This document shows positions 52,474-60,633 of a DNA stretch of 64,000 nucleotides, piece after piece. Each line of letters starts with the position of its first letter. Position 1 is the first letter of the stretch. The stretch comes from Longilinea sp964536805 (GTDB lineage: Bacteria > Chloroflexota > Anaerolineae > Anaerolineales > Anaerolineaceae). The stretch lies in assembly GCA_964536805.1 (NCBI GenBank), contig CAZHYQ010000002.1, positions 124,001-188,000 of the forward strand, in the 5' to 3' direction. The notes below the pieces were generated by a model. That model saw only the letters and a program-made list of their open reading frames with translations. It ran no database searches and was not told the DNA's origin. The position numbers and the translations under genes were made by a program.

Positions 52474-53847
52474 TCATTTACCGGAATAAGCCGCCAGCAC
52501 ACGTTGCCGGGCAAAATCATGGTCAACGATGGGAGCCGGATAATCACGGCCGATGAGCACACCGCAACTACGCTGCTCATCAACCGGCATTTCCCAGGGC
52601 GTGTGGATGTATTTTAGCGATACATTGGCGAGTTCAGGCAACCAACGGCGGACGTACGCGCCTTGCGGGTCGAATTTCTTTCCCTGTAAAATGGGATTGA
52701 AGACACGGAAGTAAGGTGCGGCGTCGGTTCCTGTGCCGGCAATCCACTGCCAGCCGCCGTTATTGGCTGCCAGGTCGCCATCGACCAGACTGCGCATGAA
52801 CCAGGCTTCACCTTCCTGCCAGTTAATCAAAAGGTGCTTGACCAGAAAAGAGGCCGTGATCATGCGGGCACGGTTGTGCATCCAACCCGTCGCCGCCAGT
52901 TGGCGCATACCGGCATCCACCACCGGGTAGCCGGTCAGGCCAGCCTGCCAGGCCAGCAAATCCCCGGGAACATTGCGCCAGGGAATGGCCCGCATCGAAG
53001 ATCGAAACGGTACCTTTAGGACATGCGGAAAATGGTATAGGATGAATTGGTAAAACTCGCGCCAGATGAGCTCATTTAGCCAGGTCTCGGCCCCTGCCCG
53101 GGCTGAAGCATCAGCCGCCAATCCAGCCACCTGGCGCGCCGCAGCCGCGGCTTGCCGCCCCGAGAGCATGCCAAATCGCAGATAAGGCGATAAAGCCGAC
53201 GTGCCGTCCATGTCAAGCCGGTCGCGCCCGGAGCTATAAGCAAATATGGGACCATCCAGAAAGTCGTTCAGTCGGCTCTGGGCTTCGCGCTCGCCAGCCG
53301 GGAAGTATTCTGGCGTTGGCAGATCCGGCAATTCTGCCGATGGCAGATCCGGAACCGGAGGCATTACAATAGGCGCGGGCAAAAGACGTTCAATGAACGG
53401 TAACGCCTTCCAGGCACGGCTGTAGGGTGTGAAAACCGTGTAAGGTTTGCCATCAGAGCGCGTGATTGCCGTGACTGGATGAACCCCCAAGCCGTGCACC
53501 AGATGCAAATTGACCTGCTCTGCCACCGCGCCATCCCGCCGCAAAGCATAGGGTGATATATCCTGCTCGGCAAAAACAGTCTCCGCCCCGCATTCCTCCG
53601 CCAATCGGCACAACTCAGCCACCGGCTCACCGCGCCGCAGGATCAGTCTCGACCCCAGCCGACGCAGGTCGGCATCCAAGGCCCGCAAGCCGGCAAAAAG
53701 AAAAGCATGCCTCTTATCTGCCTGTTTTGTCAACAACCGTTCATCCAGGATAAAGAGCGGCAACACGCCCTTACCGGCACTTAATGCTGAGGTAAGGGCT
53801 GCATTGTCGCTCAAGCGCAGGTCGCGGCGGATCCACCAGATATTCAT
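52474..53847 (-). CDS. phrB: Deoxyribodipyrimidine photolyase (CPD, class I type)
   Basis: 457 residues. N-terminal antenna-binding domain (WWIRRDLRLSDNAAL), then the FAD domain with WMHNRARM, DGDLAANNGGWQW and AAPYFRVFNP, all strongly conserved. Uses blue light and reduced FAD to reverse cyclobutane pyrimidine dimers. It begins 9 bp after the ABC ATPase gene and closes a minus-strand run that starts with a CarH-like photoreceptor, which fits light-induced expression. Confidence 0.96.
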   Translation of the reverse strand: MNIWWIRRDLRLSDNAALTSALSAGKGVLPLFILDERLLTKQADKRHAFLFAGLRALDADLRRLGSRLILRRGEPVAELCRLAEECGAETVFAEQDISPYALRRDGAVAEQVNLHLVHGLGVHPVTAITRSDGKPYTVFTPYSRAWKALPFIERLLPAPIVMPPVPDLPSAELPDLPTPEYFPAGEREAQSRLNDFLDGPIFAYSSGRDRLDMDGTSALSPYLRFGMLSGRQAAAAARQVAGLAADASARAGAETWLNELIWREFYQFILYHFPHVLKVPFRSSMRAIPWRNVPGDLLAWQAGLTGYPVVDAGMRQLAATGWMHNRARMITASFLVKHLLINWQEGEAWFMRSLVDGDLAANNGGWQWIAGTGTDAAPYFRVFNPILQGKKFDPQGAYVRRWLPELANVSLKYIHTPWEMPVDEQRSCGVLIGRDYPAPIVDHDFARQRVLAAYSGK

Positions 53848-53856
53848 CGTCTTGGT

Positions 53857-54600
53857 TTAATGCCGTCCGCCGCCGACCAGCTCCATGATTTCCTCGCGGG
53901 TGGTATAAATGCGAACCAGTTTTCCGTCGCGCATCATGAAAACCCGGTCCACAAATTCACACATGCGCAGGTCGTGCGTGACCATGATGCCAGCACGGCC
54001 TTGTTCGTGGATCAAGCCGGCAAAGGTTTCGACCACCTGGTAGGCGCGTTCGGTATCCAGGCTGGCGGTCGGTTCATCGGCCAACACCAGGCTGGGATTG
54101 TGAATGAGAGCCCGGGCAATGGCTACCCGCTGCTGCTGCCCGCCGGACATCTGCCCCGGCAAGTTGTGAAGGCGGTCTCCCAGTCCAAGGCGTGAGAGAA
54201 GTTCGCGGGAACGCAATTTGCCGGTTTTATCCAGCTTATTATTGAGCCGCAGCATCAACTCCACATTTTCAACGGCGCTCAGGTAAGGCACCAGATTGTT
54301 TGCCTGGAAGGTAAACCCGATCTTCTCGCGGCGCATGGCTACGCGTTCCACGTCGCCCATCGACGACAGGTCTTGGCCATCCAAAAGGATCTGACCGGAG
54401 GTAGGTTGGAGCAAGGCCGCCAGGATGGAAAGCATGGTTGTTTTCCCTGATCCACTGGGGCCAACCAGGGCGACAAATTCTCCAGATTTTACCTGTAAGG
54501 AAACATTATCGACTGCCTGGATGGTTCCAGAGTCGCTGTTATAGGTTTTAATAACCGATTTTGTTTCAAGTGCATAAGCTGACATGGTATTTTCCATCAT
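53857..54600 (-). CDS. ABC transporter ATPase (DevA/LolD type)
   Basis: 247 residues with Walker A GPSGSGKTT, signature MSGGQQQR, Walker B LVLADEPTASLDT and H-loop VTHDLR. ATG 54600 overlaps the permease stop (ATGA); a later ATG at 54585 is possible. Energy unit of the permease and adaptor encoded just upstream. Confidence 0.94.
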   Translation of the reverse strand: MMENTMSAYALETKSVIKTYNSDSGTIQAVDNVSLQVKSGEFVALVGPSGSGKTTMLSILAALLQPTSGQILLDGQDLSSMGDVERVAMRREKIGFTFQANNLVPYLSAVENVELMLRLNNKLDKTGKLRSRELLSRLGLGDRLHNLPGQMSGGQQQRVAIARALIHNPSLVLADEPTASLDTERAYQVVETFAGLIHEQGRAGIMVTHDLRMCEFVDRVFMMRDGKLVRIYTTREEIMELVGGGRH

Positions 54601-55769
54601 GATGATAATCCCAGCGCTTTTAGCGGTTCGATGCGGACGGCGTAACGGATCGAAACCAGTCCGCCGAGCGGGCCAATCAACAGCAGGGCAATCACGGCCA
54701 GCGCTGAAGTGGTGCCATTAAAGACAATCGGAACCGTGGGCGGGAAGGAAAGCGAGAACAGGAAAGTCAGCAGGCCGCCGATAATGACTCCGATCACCGT
54801 CACGATGGTTATCTGAATGATCGAAGACGCCGCCACCACCGGATTGGAGGTGCCAATGGCTTTCAGCACGCCAATCTGCGCGACCTTTTGCAATATTTGA
54901 ATCTGGAAAAATCCGCCGATGACCAGGATGCCGATAAAGAGGGTAAAACCGCCCTGGGTATTGAGCGTACTTTGCTGGGCTGAGTAGCCTGGCAGCGCCT
55001 GAATTGCTTCCTTAAGGGTGGCAGTTTCAACGTTATCCACCTGGGCAACCAGGCGGGCACGGACCGCATCCACCTGGGTTGGATCCGACAATTTCACCAG
55101 GATGACATTGGCTACCGGGTTTGACCTGTTCACTTCGGCTTCGGATTTTGGGCGGATGCGGTCCCAGGTAAAGAAAGGCACAAATACCGAAGGCTGCAGT
55201 GAATATTGCTGACCGTCCGTTATACCGACGATTCGCAAATCATAGAATTCATCCTGCGTACCCTGGGTCACCCGGACAGTCAAGGTATCTCCCACCGCAA
55301 GCTTGCTGCGGTAGGCAGTGTTGCGGTCGATGATGACTTCCTGCGCCAGGTCGGTGCTGAGCTGTTGGCCGCTTACCACTTTTGGTTCGCCGATCCGGCC
55401 AGGCTCCACGCCCAACAACGCAATTTTTATTGGGGCCGCATTATTCGCAAGGATTAAGCTGGCATTGGACGTTCCCAGCATACCGGCATCGGCAACCCCA
55501 TCCACGCGCCGGACGGCAGCCAGGCGGTCGCGGCTGAGGCGGCTGGCCTGAATCAGAAAGTCCGATTTTGCCTGATACACGATGACCTGGGCATCCAGCT
55601 TTGATATGTATTCCCGGTTACCATTGCCCAATCCCTCTCCCAGCGCCGCGATGAACAGCACCAGCAGCGTGATCAAGGCAATCACCAGGCTGACCAGCAG
55701 GAAACGGGAACGGTTTCGCCACACTTCCTTGACCGCCAGAAAAGTTGCTAAAGATAACGTTTGTCGCAT
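54597..55769 (-). CDS. FtsX-like ABC permease (DevC type)
   Basis: 390 residues: helix 1 near 20-50, large extracytoplasmic domain to ~255, then three helices (GGFTLFIGILVIGGFFQIQILQKVAQIGVLKAIG and following). DevBCA-type exporters move glycolipids or similar amphiphiles. CAGGAA lies 8 nt upstream of the ATG. Confidence 0.92.
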   Translation of the reverse strand: MRQTLSLATFLAVKEVWRNRSRFLLVSLVIALITLLVLFIAALGEGLGNGNREYISKLDAQVIVYQAKSDFLIQASRLSRDRLAAVRRVDGVADAGMLGTSNASLILANNAAPIKIALLGVEPGRIGEPKVVSGQQLSTDLAQEVIIDRNTAYRSKLAVGDTLTVRVTQGTQDEFYDLRIVGITDGQQYSLQPSVFVPFFTWDRIRPKSEAEVNRSNPVANVILVKLSDPTQVDAVRARLVAQVDNVETATLKEAIQALPGYSAQQSTLNTQGGFTLFIGILVIGGFFQIQILQKVAQIGVLKAIGTSNPVVAASSIIQITIVTVIGVIIGGLLTFLFSLSFPPTVPIVFNGTTSALAVIALLLIGPLGGLVSIRYAVRIEPLKALGLSS

Positions 55770-55788
55770 ATTGGCATTCCTGAATGAA

Positions 55789-56739
55789 CTAACGTGGGAA
55801 ATGAACCGCGGCAGTCATGCCCCAGCGCATTTGAGGATCGGTCTGGTTGAGTTTGATAGTAACCGTATAGGTAATATCGCCGCGTTTTTCTTCATAACGG
55901 GAGTCAATTTGGGTCACTTCACCCTGGAAGGTTTTCTCAGGCAGAGCATCCAGCACCACGTCCACTTTTTGTCCAACTGAAATGGCGGTGACATCCATTT
56001 CAGTCAGGTTATCCGTCTTTACAATCCAGCTTGAAAAATCAGCCAGCGCCACCTGGGATGTTCCTACAGCCACCTGCTGGCCAGGCAAGAATGATAAATC
56101 GACCACGGTACCGTCCATGGTAGCCTTCAGCACGCGGGCATCGATGGTGGATTGTGCGCTTTTCAAAGCCGCTTTTGCCGAAGCCAACCGGGCCTGCGCC
56201 AATGCCTGTTGGTCAGGATCCACGCCCTTTCCGCTTTCCAATTTCGCCAGAGTGTCTTCAGCCAGCTTCAAGCTTGCCGTCGCCACATCCAGTTGGGCTT
56301 TATTCAAATCCGAGTCATTTGCCTTGAAACGGTCGGTCGCCTGGTCAAAGGCAGCTTTGGCAGTCTGAACAGCCAGCTTAGCCTGTGCCAAATTCAGATC
56401 CGCTGCAGCCATTAGAGCATCCAGGGCTTTTTGTGCTGCCAGGTCTTCCTGTTGGGCACGGGTTAAAGCGGCATTCGCCTCTTGTGAATCGGTGAAACGG
56501 GCAAGCACCTGCCCGGACGTAACTGCATCGCCTTCTTTCACCAGAACTTCGGCAATCTGACCGGAAAGGGTGAAGAATAAGTCTTGCGAGTTCAGCGGCA
56601 GCAAACGGCCTTCCGAGATCAGGGTTTGCGGTTGTGTGGTTTGCGGAACAACGGTCGAATCAGCAGTTTTCGCGCTGCAAGCGGATAAAATCAAGGCTGC
56701 CGCTGTAATGATAACGATCGATAAAGACAGTTTTTTCAT
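55789..56739 (-). CDS. HlyD/DevB-type adaptor lipoprotein
   Basis: About 316 residues from ATG 56739 (GGAG 8 nt upstream). Signal peptide with lipobox LILSACS, lipoyl halves around a coiled coil (~95-190, Ala/Gln/Lys rich), and a beta barrel (VALADFSSWIVKTDNLTEMDVTAI). Similar in plan to the adaptor at 34330. Forms the exporter with the next two genes. The end of the upstream gene lies 27 nt before this start. Confidence 0.9.
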   Translation of the reverse strand: MKKLSLSIVIITAAALILSACSAKTADSTVVPQTTQPQTLISEGRLLPLNSQDLFFTLSGQIAEVLVKEGDAVTSGQVLARFTDSQEANAALTRAQQEDLAAQKALDALMAAADLNLAQAKLAVQTAKAAFDQATDRFKANDSDLNKAQLDVATASLKLAEDTLAKLESGKGVDPDQQALAQARLASAKAALKSAQSTIDARVLKATMDGTVVDLSFLPGQQVAVGTSQVALADFSSWIVKTDNLTEMDVTAISVGQKVDVVLDALPEKTFQGEVTQIDSRYEEKRGDITYTVTIKLNQTDPQMRWGMTAAVHFPR

Positions 56740-56765
56740 GTTCATTTCTCCAAGTAATAATTTCA

Positions 56766-57371
56766 TCAATCTTTGGTTGGCCCAACGGGACCTTCAAAGG
56801 ATTTTCCCCAACGGGTTGAAAGCACACCGCTCAACAGCAAATCCAGCGGCGGATGGTCTGCAATGTGGTCGTAGTAATAAGGCAGTTCGACCTTGCCGTC
56901 GGTACCGATGATGAATGTGCCCGACATCTGCATGGAATCCTGTCCAGCGGGGGCTGGTTCCACCTCGTAGCCTTTTTCGCGCGATTTTGCAATGGCCGAC
57001 CAGACTTTTGGGTTTAGGAAGGTCTGGAACAAATTGCCGCGTTCCAAACCATAAGCCTTGTAAGCTTTTCTTTCAGGATCGGCCAGGCAATAAAGGCCAG
57101 GCGCAAAGCGTTTTGCGAACGCCGCGGTTGCTTCAGGCGTTCCCTGCATAATTACCGCAATGCTCAATCCAGCTTGAGCAATACGTTCCTTGCCGGCCAC
57201 CAACTCATCCAGCATTTCTTTGCATTGTGTGCAGCCAAAATGGCGGGTGAAAGCGAGCAGCAGCGGCCGGGTTGCCCACAATGATGAAAGCTGAACTGGT
57301 TGTCCAGAAGCATCCAGCAACACCAGGTCAGGGGCAGTACGGTTGAAATCAATGGCTCTTTTCTTAGGCAT
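56766..57371 (-). CDS. Peroxiredoxin-like (AhpC/TSA) protein
   Basis: About 201 residues from ATG 57371 (GGAG upstream). Thioredoxin fold with FTRHFGCTQCKEMLDEL, a CxxC active site in the PRXL2/AhpC-TSA-2 type position. C-terminal region (QMSGTFIIGTDGKVELPYYY) is typical. Probably a thiol oxidoreductase in redox defence; the electron donor is not known. Placed between the CarH-like regulator and the exporter, overlapping neither functionally but closely spaced. A Cys is used here where the divergent relative at 58965 uses TGA. Confidence 0.85.
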   Translation of the reverse strand: MPKKRAIDFNRTAPDLVLLDASGQPVQLSSLWATRPLLLAFTRHFGCTQCKEMLDELVAGKERIAQAGLSIAVIMQGTPEATAAFAKRFAPGLYCLADPERKAYKAYGLERGNLFQTFLNPKVWSAIAKSREKGYEVEPAPAGQDSMQMSGTFIIGTDGKVELPYYYDHIADHPPLDLLLSGVLSTRWGKSFEGPVGPTKD

Positions 57372-57390
57372 GATTACTCCATAAATCCAT

Positions 57391-58713
57391 TTAGTTTTTA
57401 CTCGTTTTTTCAAGGTACGAGGTGATCCAATCGGAAATGCGCGATCCTGCCGCGCCCATTTCCAGGTCTACAGCCTGCCGATACGCTTGGAGGTATGGAA
57501 TCAGTTTATCCGCAGGTATTTTCCGATCTGCCAGCAGTTTCTTCAACCAATCAAAATCAGTCTCGATCAAACCAGGATTACCCAACTCAAGCGCTGTCGA
57601 TAACTCCTGGGCAAAGTACGCATTCACAGCCGTCATGTACACTTCGGGCATGCCGACTGTTTTAAGAAGTCCAATCAAACGCGCTTCTATATAAGGAGAT
57701 GCGGCAAGGTAAGTTGTTGCGAGCTCCCGCCAGCCTTCATCCACTTTGATTTCATCAAAAACAGGCATTTGTCCAACAATCAACTGTTCGATTCTTTCCA
57801 CTGCCCCCTCAAGAGTCTCTCCAAGAAAAACGGCGGGGATATGACCGCGCAATTCTGTTATACGATTGAAGATGAGCCCGCCATAAGCCAGCGGCATGCC
57901 TGTTTTCTGTAGAAGAACAGCGGCTGATCTCAGACTCGAAACCGTGCTGAGTTGCTGGGCAGCCAAAACGGTCAAAACCGGACGAATATGATCAGAGGTC
58001 TGATCCAACTGCTCCAGGGGGATATTGGCGCCAAGATAAACCACATTCAAACCCCTGCGCCGAAGGAGCAGTGTCAACAACACCATTGGAAAAGTATGCC
58101 ATTCGCCAGTCGGGCAGCCCACCAGGATGGTACCGGAACGGGTCGGATGCGGCGTGGCACTGATTAGGGCCTCCATGCGGCGCAAGGCCAGGGCAGTCGC
58201 GAAATGCTCCTGCTGGACGGTCGCAACGTCCTGGTGCCACAGATTGCCAATTTCATGGAGGCCATTCTGCAGGATTTCAATACAGACGGATTCGACCGAA
58301 GCTTGCGCAAAAGCCTGATTGATCACCTCGTCTGCTTTAAAGGCATCAAATTCCAGACAGGCTTTCACCCATTGGCTGCGTAAATCTTCCAGCCGGCCAT
58401 CTGCAATGGTCATAACTCGTTGTTCAACAATCGATGGCACAGGCAGGTGATCCAGCGGATCCTTTCCAGAACCTGCGATCTCCTTCCACAAATCCGCCGC
58501 GCGGCTGATGGCCAGCCCCTCCAATTGGCGGGCGCGCAGCCACCGTATTGTTGCAATGTCATACTCGGAATAAAGGCGGTGTCCGCCTGCTGAGCGTTGG
58601 GGCTTGGGCAATTCATAGCGGCGCTCCCAGGCGCGTAAAACATCAGCCCGCAGACCAGTTTCTTTAAGAACAACGCGTAGATTATAGATCGGTAAATGGC
58701 TGATTGTGGTCAT
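57391..58713 (-). CDS. MerR-family B12-binding photoreceptor-type repressor (CarH/LitR-like)
   Basis: 440 residues. MerR-type winged helix at 8-75 (LRADVLRAWERRYELPKPQRSAGGHRLYSE). B12-binding helical bundle with the CarH signature W-x9-EH (Trp159, Glu169, His170), and a Rossmann B12 domain with Glu204-x-His206, the expected lower axial ligand position. In known CarH, adenosylcobalamin holds a DNA-bound tetramer in the dark and light dissolves it. The C-terminal ~110 residues are an extra helical region beyond classic CarH. First gene of the run ending in photolyase. CGGAGACGA precedes the ATG. Confidence 0.9.
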   Translation of the reverse strand: MTTISHLPIYNLRVVLKETGLRADVLRAWERRYELPKPQRSAGGHRLYSEYDIATIRWLRARQLEGLAISRAADLWKEIAGSGKDPLDHLPVPSIVEQRVMTIADGRLEDLRSQWVKACLEFDAFKADEVINQAFAQASVESVCIEILQNGLHEIGNLWHQDVATVQQEHFATALALRRMEALISATPHPTRSGTILVGCPTGEWHTFPMVLLTLLLRRRGLNVVYLGANIPLEQLDQTSDHIRPVLTVLAAQQLSTVSSLRSAAVLLQKTGMPLAYGGLIFNRITELRGHIPAVFLGETLEGAVERIEQLIVGQMPVFDEIKVDEGWRELATTYLAASPYIEARLIGLLKTVGMPEVYMTAVNAYFAQELSTALELGNPGLIETDFDWLKKLLADRKIPADKLIPYLQAYRQAVDLEMGAAGSRISDWITSYLEKTSKN

Positions 58714-58815
58714 TCGTCTCCGTTTATAAATCGGTTATGCTCTGCCATTTTCAAGCCGAACAGGTTTCCAACGTAGTTGTGATAATAAGCGGTTTGCGAT
58801 TTCATATGTATACAG

Positions 58816-58844
58816 ATTTTACCATAATGTCAATATTTTGTCAA
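58816..58844 (-). promoter_or_regulatory. Promoter of the CarH-like gene
   Basis: Minus strand TTGACA (58839-58844), 17-nt spacer, TAAAAT (58816-58821), about 100 nt before the ATG. Confidence 0.6.
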
Positions 58845-58871
58845 GATATTTATGGACAATATATTGACATT
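58826..58871. promoter_or_regulatory. Four TGTCAA-type half-sites between two divergent promoters
   Basis: Outer inverted repeat AATGTCAATAT / ATATTGACATT (58826-58836, 58861-58871) encloses an inner TTGTC / GACAA pair (58838-58842, 58855-58859). The half-sites coincide with the -35 elements of both divergent promoters. Likely operator of the CarH-like repressor (inference). Confidence 0.55.
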
Positions 58872-58892
58872 AATTCATTTATCAGTTATGAT
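58864..58892 (+). promoter_or_regulatory. Promoter of the selenoprotein operon
   Basis: Perfect TTGACA (58864-58869), 17-nt spacer, TATGAT (58887-58892), 73 nt before the ATG. Confidence 0.7.
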
Positions 58893-58964
58893 ATCTTTAT
58901 CGTTGAAGAAACATCCAATCATAAGACCTGAAACGCAGGTCATACCATTCAACGAAAGGATGAT

Positions 58965-59450
58965 ATGCCAAAAGTAGCTTTAAACTCCCCAGCACCGGAT
59001 TTTTCTTTAGCGGATTTCCAGGGAAACATAGTTCAACTGTCCAGTTTCAAAGGGCAGGCCAATGTTCTTCTGGTTTTCAACCGCGGATTTGTCTGACCAT
59101 TTTGCCAACGGCATATGGCGCAGTTGCGTCAAGACTTTCAGGAATTTATCAACCGGCAAACCAAGATTCTGGTCATCGGCCCAGAGGATGCGCAGGCCTT
59201 TGAGACCTACTGGCACGAACATGATTTGCCCTTTATTGGCCTGCCGGATCCAAAAGCCAGCGTGCTCAGATTATACGGTCAGGAAATCAACCTGTTCAAA
59301 TTTGGCCGCATGCCAGCGCAGGTGATTGTTGATCAAAATGGCATTGCCCGCTTCGTCCATTACGGCCACTCCATGTCCGACATACCTGAAAACGAGGAAT
59401 TATTCGGATTATTGGATGAATTAAGAATAGCAACTGGAGATACACTATGA
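58965..59450 (+). CDS. Peroxiredoxin-like selenoprotein, TGA-encoded Sec44 in a UxxC motif
   Basis: Read through one TGA (59094-59096) the frame gives 161 residues with a full AhpC/TSA thioredoxin fold: MPKVALNSPAPDFSLADF, LLVFNRGFV-U-PFC, HMAQLRQDF, then a cis-Pro-type MPAQVIVDQNG. The TGA stands exactly where relatives have the first Cys of CPFC; Cys47 remains. Both sides are conserved in style and the SD AAAGGA fits ATG 58965. A SECIS-like hairpin lies just downstream. Alternatives: a nonsense mutation or base error (TGC/TGT to TGA). The fragment from ATG 59115 alone would lack the active site. The stop overlaps the next ATG. Confidence 0.8.
59116..59131 (+). promoter_or_regulatory. Candidate bacterial SECIS element
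   Basis: TGGCGC-AGTT-GCGTCA: a 6-bp stem (one G-U pair) whose 4-nt loop has G at position 2 and begins 25 nt after the TGA, within the spacing and loop rule described for bacterial SECIS elements. A second small hairpin (59097-59118) directly abuts the TGA. Confidence 0.5.
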
Positions 59451-59794
59451 GCTTTTTAGGTATACTAAAAATAATCGCTGCCCTGGCGACCATCGTCACC
59501 GGTTTACTGGCGCTGGTGAAACCAACTTCTGTTTATGGTTTTACCGGGTTAATGGCTGAGGGACCGCGCGGCATTTCGGAGATCCGTTCCATTTTCGGCG
59601 GCCTATTCATCGGGTTAGGCGTTTCGCCTTTCATTTTCGGCCAGTCGGCCTACCAGGTTCTCGGCATTGGCTACCTGGCCATTGCACTGGTACGTCTGAT
59701 CTCCATATTCCTGGATAAATCGACTGCATCCTCCAACCTGATCAGCCTGGGCATCGAAATCGTATTCGGAATCATCCTCATTCTCCGGGGTTAA
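59447..59794 (+). CDS. Small membrane protein, DUF4345-like
   Basis: 115 residues with four hydrophobic helices. EIRSIFGGLFIGLGVSPF and YLAIALVRLISIFLD match the DUF4345 pattern. Function unknown. The ATG overlaps the selenoprotein stop by 4 nt, so the two are translationally coupled. Confidence 0.8.
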   Translation: MSFLGILKIIAALATIVTGLLALVKPTSVYGFTGLMAEGPRGISEIRSIFGGLFIGLGVSPFIFGQSAYQVLGIGYLAIALVRLISIFLDKSTASSNLISLGIEIVFGIILILRG

Positions 59795-59795
59795 G

Positions 59796-60632
59796 ATGAC
59801 CGTTCGAATCGTTACCGACAGCACCTGCGATTTACCGCTGGATTTGGTTGCCCGGCTGAAAATCTATGTCCTGCCGGTTTATATTCATATTGGCAACCGT
59901 GATTACCTGGACGGCGTCGACATCAGCCGGGATGAGTTTTTTACCAACCTGCCTGATTATGAGCAGCAACCAACCACGGCTGTTCCCTCGCCAGCAAAAT
60001 TTCATGCCGTCTATGACGCCCTGGCGGACGAGGGTGCCAGCGAAGTGTTATCCATCCATATTTCAGAGTCACTGAGCGCGCTTGTCAACGTTGCCCGCAC
60101 AGCCGCGGCTGAAACCGAATCCGTTCCGGTAACCGTTTTTGATTCCCGCCAGCTCAGTCTTGGCACCGGTTTTCTGGTACAAACTGCTGCAGAACTGGCT
60201 TTGCAAGGCCATTCAGTGGCCGATATTTTGCCCATCCTGGAAGACCAAATCAAACGCACTTATGTGGCAGCCGGCCTGGATACCTTGCAATACCTGCGCC
60301 GGAGCGGCCGGATGAACGCAGCCATCTCGACGATTGGCGATCTGATTCAACTAAAGCCGATCTTAAAAATGTACGATGGCAAATCCGGAGCCGACCGGGT
60401 ACGCACCCGACGAAAAGTCATTGCCCGCCTGGCGGAGATGATTAAATCACACAGCCCGCTGGAGCGGATTGCTTTTCTGCATTCCGGCGCTCTGGAATCC
60501 GTCCAGGCATTACAGGATGAGGTCCGCCAGTATCTTCCCAACCGCGAGATCTGGTTGGAGATGATTAATCCTGTGCTGGGAGCCCATCTCGGTCCAGGCG
60601 TAGTTGGTTTTGCATGCGTGACGAACAAATAA
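59796..60632 (+). CDS. DegV-family fatty-acid-binding protein
   Basis: 278 residues. RIVTDSTCDLPLDL at the start, YLDGVDI, TAVPSPAKF, then DSRQLSLGTGFLV, LDTLQYLRRSGRMNAA and a C-terminal GAHLGPGVVGFAC, all DegV hallmarks. Family members bind fatty acids and in Firmicutes (FakB) present them to a kinase; no fakA is nearby. It starts 1 nt after the DUF4345-like gene. Confidence 0.93.
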   Translation: MTVRIVTDSTCDLPLDLVARLKIYVLPVYIHIGNRDYLDGVDISRDEFFTNLPDYEQQPTTAVPSPAKFHAVYDALADEGASEVLSIHISESLSALVNVARTAAAETESVPVTVFDSRQLSLGTGFLVQTAAELALQGHSVADILPILEDQIKRTYVAAGLDTLQYLRRSGRMNAAISTIGDLIQLKPILKMYDGKSGADRVRTRRKVIARLAEMIKSHSPLERIAFLHSGALESVQALQDEVRQYLPNREIWLEMINPVLGAHLGPGVVGFACVTNK

Positions 60633-60633
60633 A

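Noticed and set aside
59115..59450. Separate short gene starting at ATG 59115
   Set aside because: It is the downstream part of the peroxiredoxin-like frame, in the same frame as 58965 and lacking the active site; no SD of its own.
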